From: Staphylococcus xylosus NJ
Lineage (GTDB): Bacteria > Bacillota > Bacilli > Staphylococcales > Staphylococcaceae
Direction: 5' to 3'
DNA length: 64,000 bases
Assembly: GCF_000338275.1 (NCBI RefSeq)
Contig: NZ_ANMR01000006.1
Span: 1-64,000, forward strand
The notes under the pieces are model-generated. The model was not told the DNA's origin, did not search any database, and saw only the letters and a list, made by a program, of their open reading frames with translations. The position numbers and the translations under genes were made by a program. Positions 59,382 to 64,000 of this stretch are shown in pieces; positions within the stretch are counted from its first letter, which is position 1; each line of letters begins with the position of its first letter.

Positions 59382-60704
59382 ATGAATAAAATTGTAGTCG
59401 TTGGTGCAGTTGCTGGAGGCGCAACTGTAGCTAGTCAAATAAGAAGATTGGATCAGGAAAGCGAGATTGTTGTTTTCGAAAAAGATCGTGATATGAGTTT
59501 TGCCAACTGTGCCTTACCTTACTATTTAGGCAATGTCGTTGATTCACGCGACAAAATACTTGAAGCAACGCCAGAAGCTTTTTATGATTCTAAAAATATA
59601 ATTGTAAAAACGTACCATGAAGTGACGACTATAAATGATGATTCACAAACAATTACAGTCTATGATCACATGAAAGATACTTCATTTGAAGAACACTATG
59701 ATACTTTAATATTAAGTCCTGGATGTAGTGCAAATTCGTTGAACTTAAATAGTCCTATAGCATTTACTTTAAGAAATATGGAGGATACAGATGCAATTGA
59801 GACTTTTATTGAACAACAAAATGTAAAAAAAGCACTTGTTGTAGGTACGGGTTATATAGGCTTAGAAATTTTAGACAACCTTTATGAACGTGGTATCACG
59901 CCTACTCTAATCCATCGCTCAACTCACATTAATAAATTGATGGATCAAGATATGAACCAAGCTATTATTGATGAAATGGATAAACGTCATATCGCTTATC
60001 GTTTTAATGAAGAAATAACAAAAGTAGATGGTAACGACGTATATTTCTCCTCTGGTAAAGTAGAAACTTTTGATTTAATTGTCGAAGGTGTAGGCGTAAA
60101 ACCAAATTCAGAATTTATCCAATCATCGAATATCACTTTAGATAATAAAGGTTATATCCCTGTTAATGACCAATTTCAGACTAATATACCAAATATATAT
60201 GCGCTTGGTGATATCATAACATCACATTATAGACATGTTGATTTAAATGCACACGTGCCACTTGCATGGGGGGCACATCGTGGTGCAAGTATCATTGCCG
60301 AACAATTAGCAGGTAACCCTAAAGTGAAATTCAAAGGCTTTTTAGGTTCAAATATCGTAAAATTCTTCGATTATACCTTTGCTAGTGTAGGCTTATCGCC
60401 ACAAGAATTAAAACATTTTGATTATGGCATAGTCGAAGTTAACCAAGGTGAACATGCGGGATATTACCCTGGAAATAAAAAATTACACTTACGCGTTTAT
60501 TTTGATAAAGTTAACAGGCGTATTATTCGTGCTGCAGCAGTTGGAGAAAAAGGTGTAGACAAACGTATCGATGTCTTATCGATGGCAATGATGCAAAAAT
60601 TAACAATTGATGAACTGACAGAATTTGAAGTTGCTTATGCACCACCATATAGCAGACCTAAAGATATTATTAATATGATAGGTTATAAAGCTCGAAATAA
60701 ATAA
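59382..60704 (+). CDS. cdr: Coenzyme A disulfide reductase
   Basis: A 440-aa FAD enzyme that reduces CoA disulfide with NADPH; CoA replaces glutathione as a major thiol in staphylococci. The FAD site [11 protein letters not shown] is at 8-18, and the single redox Cys43 is in [11 protein letters not shown]. The NADPH loop [10 protein letters not shown] is near 156-165, and the second FAD motif is IYALGDI. The C-terminal dimer domain carries [12 protein letters not shown]. The ATG at 59382 follows GAGGAGGCC. Confidence 0.96.
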   Translation: MNKIVVVGAVAGGATVASQIRRLDQESEIVVFEKDRDMSFANCALPYYLGNVVDSRDKILEATPEAFYDSKNIIVKTYHEVTTINDDSQTITVYDHMKDTSFEEHYDTLILSPGCSANSLNLNSPIAFTLRNMEDTDAIETFIEQQNVKKALVVGTGYIGLEILDNLYERGITPTLIHRSTHINKLMDQDMNQAIIDEMDKRHIAYRFNEEITKVDGNDVYFSSGKVETFDLIVEGVGVKPNSEFIQSSNITLDNKGYIPVNDQFQTNIPNIYALGDIITSHYRHVDLNAHVPLAWGAHRGASIIAEQLAGNPKVKFKGFLGSNIVKFFDYTFASVGLSPQELKHFDYGIVEVNQGEHAGYYPGNKKLHLRVYFDKVNRRIIRAAAVGEKGVDKRIDVLSMAMMQKLTIDELTEFEVAYAPPYSRPKDIINMIGYKARNK

Positions 60705-60734
60705 AAAATCAACTTTATTTTACTAACAAAGAAA

Positions 60735-60788
60735 ACAAAAACCGATAATTTCTAATCACATACTGAGTAGAAATTATCGGTTTTTTTA
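60735..60788 (+). terminator. Terminator of the HAD-cdr unit
   Basis: AAAAACCGATAATTTCTA and TAGAAATTATCGGTTTTT arms (18 bp) with a 13-base loop and a T-rich tail. Confidence 0.88.
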
Positions 60789-60957
60789 TTAGTAATTTAT
60801 CGTTTAGATTTGCTATAAAACAGAATAATTCTAGAAAGTTGCTTTCTTTTTTCTAGAAATTTTCATATTTTACTTAACTACACTTTTAACAATTATACTT
60901 ATGAATAATCTTCTTATTTATATCGAAAAAAATTGATGATAATATAGTTAAACTTTA

Positions 60958-61866
60958 TTATCTTGATTCTATAATCATTTCATCTAAATAATTTGTTGTT
61001 AACGCTGTTTGTTTATTTAACAATTTTATATCTTTATATAAAGCATTGATTTCTGAATTGGAACCTTGAATTTGATTCATTATTTTGATATTAATAATTA
61101 ATTTTAATAGTGGATAAGCAAGACATTTAAAATTCTTAAAAAGCGTTGACTGTAATTTTGGGACAATATTATAGTTACTATGTTCAATTAATAAATGTAA
61201 TTCATTATATGACTTAATAATATTACTAAGAAGTTGTTTTTGATTTTCTTTATATTTATTTTTCAATGATATCCCTGCATTTAGAGGTATTATCATTGCG
61301 GCATGTGACATTAACCAATCTTCGAATCTTGTTTCATAAGTTAATTTTATAGATGAATTTTTAAAAATTGCATCAAGTTTATTATGAAATGGTATTATCC
61401 CGTTAAGATGGCTTACTTTTAATTCCCCTGCATTAAATCGAATAACAGTTGTTGCACTTTCCCCCCTATTTCCTCCAGTCATTAGAAAACCAAAAGATAT
61501 ATTTTTATGTGTAATTGATTGGCGAAGTACTGTTTGACGAAGCTTATGAGGGTCGGTGTTATTACCTATAAAAATAATATTGGTGCTTATATTTTGAGCT
61601 ATTGAAGGTACAGTTGAGTAAAAATCTGAATACTTCATTGTTACAAAGATAATATCATAGTTATCATTCTTACCTAACTTACTTACATAGTTAAAGTAAT
61701 CTGTAGTTCTTTTATTTTGTAAATAATGGTTCAACACAACTCCTCTGTTATTTAAGTATTTATAATTTTGACCTCTAGCTAATAATGTTATGTTATTTTC
61801 TGGTTGATTTAATACATGTGCTAAATATTGTCCTTGTACCCCAGCGCCATAAATAAGAATATTCAT
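60958..61866 (-). CDS. Ketopantoate reductase family protein (PanE/ApbA-like)
   Basis: A 302-aa protein with a Rossmann nucleotide site at the N-terminus, IYGAGVQGQYLA (4-15), and the family IIFVTMKYSD segment near 72-81. The C-terminal helical domain is divergent, without the usual catalytic Lys/Asn/Ser pattern clearly placed. It may be a paralogue acting on another 2-oxo acid. The ATG at 61866 follows GGAGG. It faces a TetR regulator and is preceded by a 20-bp operator. Confidence 0.8.
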   Translation of the reverse strand: MNILIYGAGVQGQYLAHVLNQPENNITLLARGQNYKYLNNRGVVLNHYLQNKRTTDYFNYVSKLGKNDNYDIIFVTMKYSDFYSTVPSIAQNISTNIIFIGNNTDPHKLRQTVLRQSITHKNISFGFLMTGGNRGESATTVIRFNAGELKVSHLNGIIPFHNKLDAIFKNSSIKLTYETRFEDWLMSHAAMIIPLNAGISLKNKYKENQKQLLSNIIKSYNELHLLIEHSNYNIVPKLQSTLFKNFKCLAYPLLKLIINIKIMNQIQGSNSEINALYKDIKLLNKQTALTTNYLDEMIIESR

Positions 61867-61881
61867 ATGTGTCCTCCTTTT

Positions 61882-61942
61882 TAATGAACATTTGTTCATT
61901 AGCTTGAACTTATCATTATAAAAAGTTAAACTCAATAAACAA
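61882..61942 (-). promoter_or_regulatory. Promoter and palindromic operator of the PanE-like gene
   Basis: Minus strand: TTGTTT (61937-61942), 16 bases, TATAAT (61915-61920). Then the operator TAATGAACATTTGTTCATTA at 61882-61901, a perfect inverted repeat of nine bases around TT. It sits where RNA polymerase would start and is the likely TetR binding site. Confidence 0.8.
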
Positions 61943-62003
61943 AATAAGTATATTGATGTTTATTGTACAGATTTCAAAAATCGTTGATAAATGAGGAATA
62001 TCT

Positions 62004-62525
62004 ATGGATAAAAGAAAAGAAAAATCACGTCAACTTATTATCGAAAATTTTATAAAGCTAATGCAAAAAAAGGACATTGCTAAAATATCTATGAAAGATA
62101 TTGCCGAAGCTTCTAATATCAATAGAGGTACGATTTATTTAAACTTTTTAGATAAATACGACATACTTAATCAATCATTAGATTTTATATTAGCTGAAAC
62201 AATTGAAAAATGCGAGAGTACGATGAACCTTCAACAAGATGGTAAAGCAAATATGCGTGAAATACTCATAACTATAGATAAACAATATTTTGTCTTGAAA
62301 CAATTAATACAAAAATCTGATTTAAATATATTAAGACAAACACTTTCCGAAAAATTTATGCAAAACATAAAACGAAAAGATAATGAAATAACATTACAAT
62401 TTTTAGGTTCGGCAATAGTAGGTGTTATTATATGGTGGATAGAGCACTCTAGACCCTGTGCTATTGATGAATTAAGTAATGAACTATGGGATCTGTTAGA
62501 GCCACATATTGATACATTTCTATAG
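62004..62525 (+). CDS. TetR family transcriptional regulator
   Basis: A 173-aa repressor-type protein. The N-terminal helix-turn-helix covers about 8-54, with DIAEASNINRGTIYLNF (about 32-48) as the recognition part. The C-terminal ligand domain is TetR_C-like with a hydrophobic helix FLGSAIVGVIIWWIEHS. The start is after TGAGGAATATCT. It is divergent from the PanE-like gene and probably controls it through the palindrome between them. The ligand is unknown. Confidence 0.9.
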   Translation: MDKRKEKSRQLIIENFIKLMQKKDIAKISMKDIAEASNINRGTIYLNFLDKYDILNQSLDFILAETIEKCESTMNLQQDGKANMREILITIDKQYFVLKQLIQKSDLNILRQTLSEKFMQNIKRKDNEITLQFLGSAIVGVIIWWIEHSRPCAIDELSNELWDLLEPHIDTFL

Positions 62526-62630
62526 ATTAAATGGAAAATTTTCAGTGTAATTTTAATACTCTTTGTTAACGTTTGTTATCTCACACTATAATACATTTTA
62601 GTTTAAATAAATCGATCTACTGAAAAAACA

Positions 62631-62668
62631 TAAAAGAGGCTACGACTTCTTTGTCGTAGCCTCCTTTT
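62631..62668. terminator. Bidirectional terminator tetR/UPF0344
   Basis: AAAAGAGGCTACGAC and GTCGTAGCCTCCTTTT form a 12-bp GC-containing stem between convergent genes, with A/T flanks on both sides. Confidence 0.82.
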
Positions 62669-62675
62669 ATATAAC

Positions 62676-63065
62676 TTACAAACCAAACATTTGTGTAATT
62701 GGTCCCATCGGTAAAATAATACCAATAATGATAGTCAAGATAATAACTACAATAGTAGTCCATAATAAACTATGACTTGGTTGACCTTTTTTACGTTTAG
62801 TAATTGTCACTTCCATCAATGCAACGACTGCTACACCGCAAATCATTTTCAATGTCAGTAACATATGTCCACCTGCGTTACCAGATGAGAATGATTGAAT
62901 CCAAACCCAAAAGCCTGAAATTAACACAAGTAACATGAATAATCTTAAAACCATATGAATTGGTTTAAAATAAGGTGAAGCTCCTTGTTTTTCAGAAAAG
63001 TTAAAGTAAGCTGCAAAGAATAAAATAATTAATAATACCCAACTTGCTATATGCATATGTAACAT
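62676..63065 (-). CDS. UPF0344 (DUF1516) membrane protein
   Basis: A 129-aa protein with four membrane helices, beginning [12 protein letters not shown] and ending PITQMFGL. It matches the UPF0344/YisL family of unknown function; the Gly-rich [14 protein letters not shown] is conserved. The ATG at 63065 is nine bases after GGGGG; a longer frame has no ribosome site. It neighbours the fumarylacetoacetate hydrolase family gene, as in S. aureus. Confidence 0.9.
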   Translation of the reverse strand: MLHMHIASWVLLIILFFAAYFNFSEKQGASPYFKPIHMVLRLFMLLVLISGFWVWIQSFSSGNAGGHMLLTLKMICGVAVVALMEVTITKRKKGQPSHSLLWTTIVVIILTIIIGIILPMGPITQMFGL

Positions 63066-63223
63066 ATAATATAACCCCCACACATTTTTCACTTCAAAAG
63101 TATATAAAACAGAAGTATATTGTAGTCTTTTAATTATAAAATCAAAAGATTACTTACCTAATCATACTTAAAATCGCTTCATTTTTCAAAGAGAATTCTA
63201 TGTTACTCTACTAAAGGTTAAGT

Positions 63224-63275
63224 AAAAAAAGCGGGATACAAATCAAAATTTTAAATTTGATATTTATACCCGCGC
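63224..63275 (-). terminator. Terminator of the fumarylacetoacetate hydrolase family gene
   Basis: GCGGGTA...ATCAAATTT and ATTTTGAT...TATCCCGC pair on the minus strand, followed by T7. It lies 20 bases after the stop. Confidence 0.82.
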
Positions 63276-63296
63276 TCTATATTATCTTAATAATTT

Positions 63297-64000
63297 TTAT
63301 TTATCAGCAATAAAATTAGTTAATGTACCAATATTATCGATAGTAACTTTAATCTCATCACCTGGTTGTAAAAATTTAGGTGGATTCATACCTGCACCAA
63401 CGCCTGCCGGTGTACCAGTTGCAATAATATCACCTGGATGTAGTGCCACAAATTTAGAAATTTCTTCTATCAATTCATCTATTTTAAGAATCATTTGACC
63501 TGTGTTACCATCTTGACGGATTTCATTATTTACTTTCGTAACAATGTTCACATCTTCTGGTGTAGGTAATTCATCTTTTGTCACAATATAAGGACCTATT
63601 GGACAACCACCAGTTAAACTTTTAGATAAGAATGCTTGGTCTTGTTCATTTTGGGCTTTACGGTCTGTAATATCATTAATAATAGTATAACCATATACGT
63701 AATCTAGCGCTAAACCTTTAGGGATTTTTTCACCTGATTTACCGATTACAATACCAAGTTCACCTTCGTAATCTAACTGTTCAGTAATATCTTTATGGTT
63801 AGGTATTATGCTATTATCACCAGTTAATGACGAAGCAGCTTTCGTAAACACATATAATCGCTGTACTTCGTGATTTAACTCACTAGCATGATCCTGATAA
63901 TTACGTCCAAAGGCAATCACATTATTTGTTGGCGTGACTGGCGGTAAAAACTCTATTTCGCTAAATTGTACTTTATAGTCGTCACCATTGCCACTATCTT
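63297..64000 (-). CDS. Fumarylacetoacetate hydrolase family protein (partial, start outside window)
   Basis: The reading frame is open to the window edge, so at least 234 residues are present and the start lies beyond 64000; the GTG at 63920 is internal (the frame upstream reads [19 protein letters not shown]). The FAH domain shows the metal ligands: Glu-x-Glu in [11 protein letters not shown] and Asp in [10 protein letters not shown]. The C-terminal [11 protein letters not shown] is the family's closing loop. Such enzymes cleave or decarboxylate 2-oxo acids (acylpyruvase type). The substrate is not known. Confidence 0.9.
   Translation of the reverse strand, partial: DSGNGDDYKVQFSEIEFLPPVTPTNNVIAFGRNYQDHASELNHEVQRLYVFTKAASSLTGDNSIIPNHKDITEQLDYEGELGIVIGKSGEKIPKGLALDYVYGYTIINDITDRKAQNEQDQAFLSKSLTGGCPIGPYIVTKDELPTPEDVNIVTKVNNEIRQDGNTGQMILKIDELIEEISKFVALHPGDIIATGTPAGVGAGMNPPKFLQPGDEIKVTIDNIGTLTNFIADK

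Overview
The window is chromosomal DNA from a low-GC Gram-positive coccus of the genus Staphylococcus. The evidence is the AT-rich composition, a MurE with the lysine-type DNPA signature, the glycolipid/LTA pair ugtP-ltaA, an RsaE small RNA beside pepF, coenzyme A disulfide reductase, an Opp3-type permease and a CpaA-type antiporter. The gene order also follows the yjb/fab block of Bacillus and the corresponding S. aureus chromosome. The species cannot be fixed from the sequence alone; a coagulase-negative species is my guess because of the accessory genes present.

Region by region. 0-8.3 kb: tRNA-Asn, comK, an IDEAL protein, lipoate ligase lplA1, a small DUF2187 protein, a CPBP-like membrane protein without its catalytic residues, a metallophosphatase-like protein with eroded metal ligands, then ktrD and an HtrA-like membrane protease. 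8.3-12.8 kb: a decayed accessory patch with a flavodoxin-family remnant, an intact 16-cysteine copper-storage-like protein, a small membrane protein, a dead IS200/IS605 element and an aldehyde dehydrogenase broken by what looks like a 19-nt slippage deletion. 12.8-25 kb: a TerC-family exporter behind a manganese (yybP-ykoY) riboswitch, prfC, murE-yueH, ugtP-ltaA, yjcG, an esterase, an amino-acid:sodium symporter and an AI-2E family permease.

25-40.6 kb is a conserved core: fabI; the probable operon UPF0738-relQ-nadK-pseudouridine synthase-mgtE-cpaA; the divergent yjbK-truncated haemoglobin-spxH set; RsaE; pepF; coiA; mecA; spxA; trpS. This puts the Spx regulator, its ClpXP adaptor SpxH, the ClpC adaptor MecA and two competence proteins close together. 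40.6-54.4 kb holds oppBCDFA (promoter with a CodY-like palindrome), an MFS transporter, fabH-fabF behind a perfect FapR operator, yjzD, and clpB behind a CtsR operator. 54.4-64 kb holds a DUF1348-SDR pair, an OatA-like acyltransferase, a SufT-like protein, a Cof phosphatase, cdr, a ketopantoate-reductase-like gene divergent from a TetR regulator with a palindromic operator, a UPF0344 protein, and a fumarylacetoacetate hydrolase family gene cut by the window end.

Most of the window is core genome. I see no CRISPR array, prophage or obvious new defence system. The items most worth a second look are the riboswitch expression platform, the two core-position enzymes that have lost catalytic residues, the repeat-mediated ALDH deletion, the Csp-like gene in the decayed patch, the TetR palindrome, and dispersed hairpin repeats.
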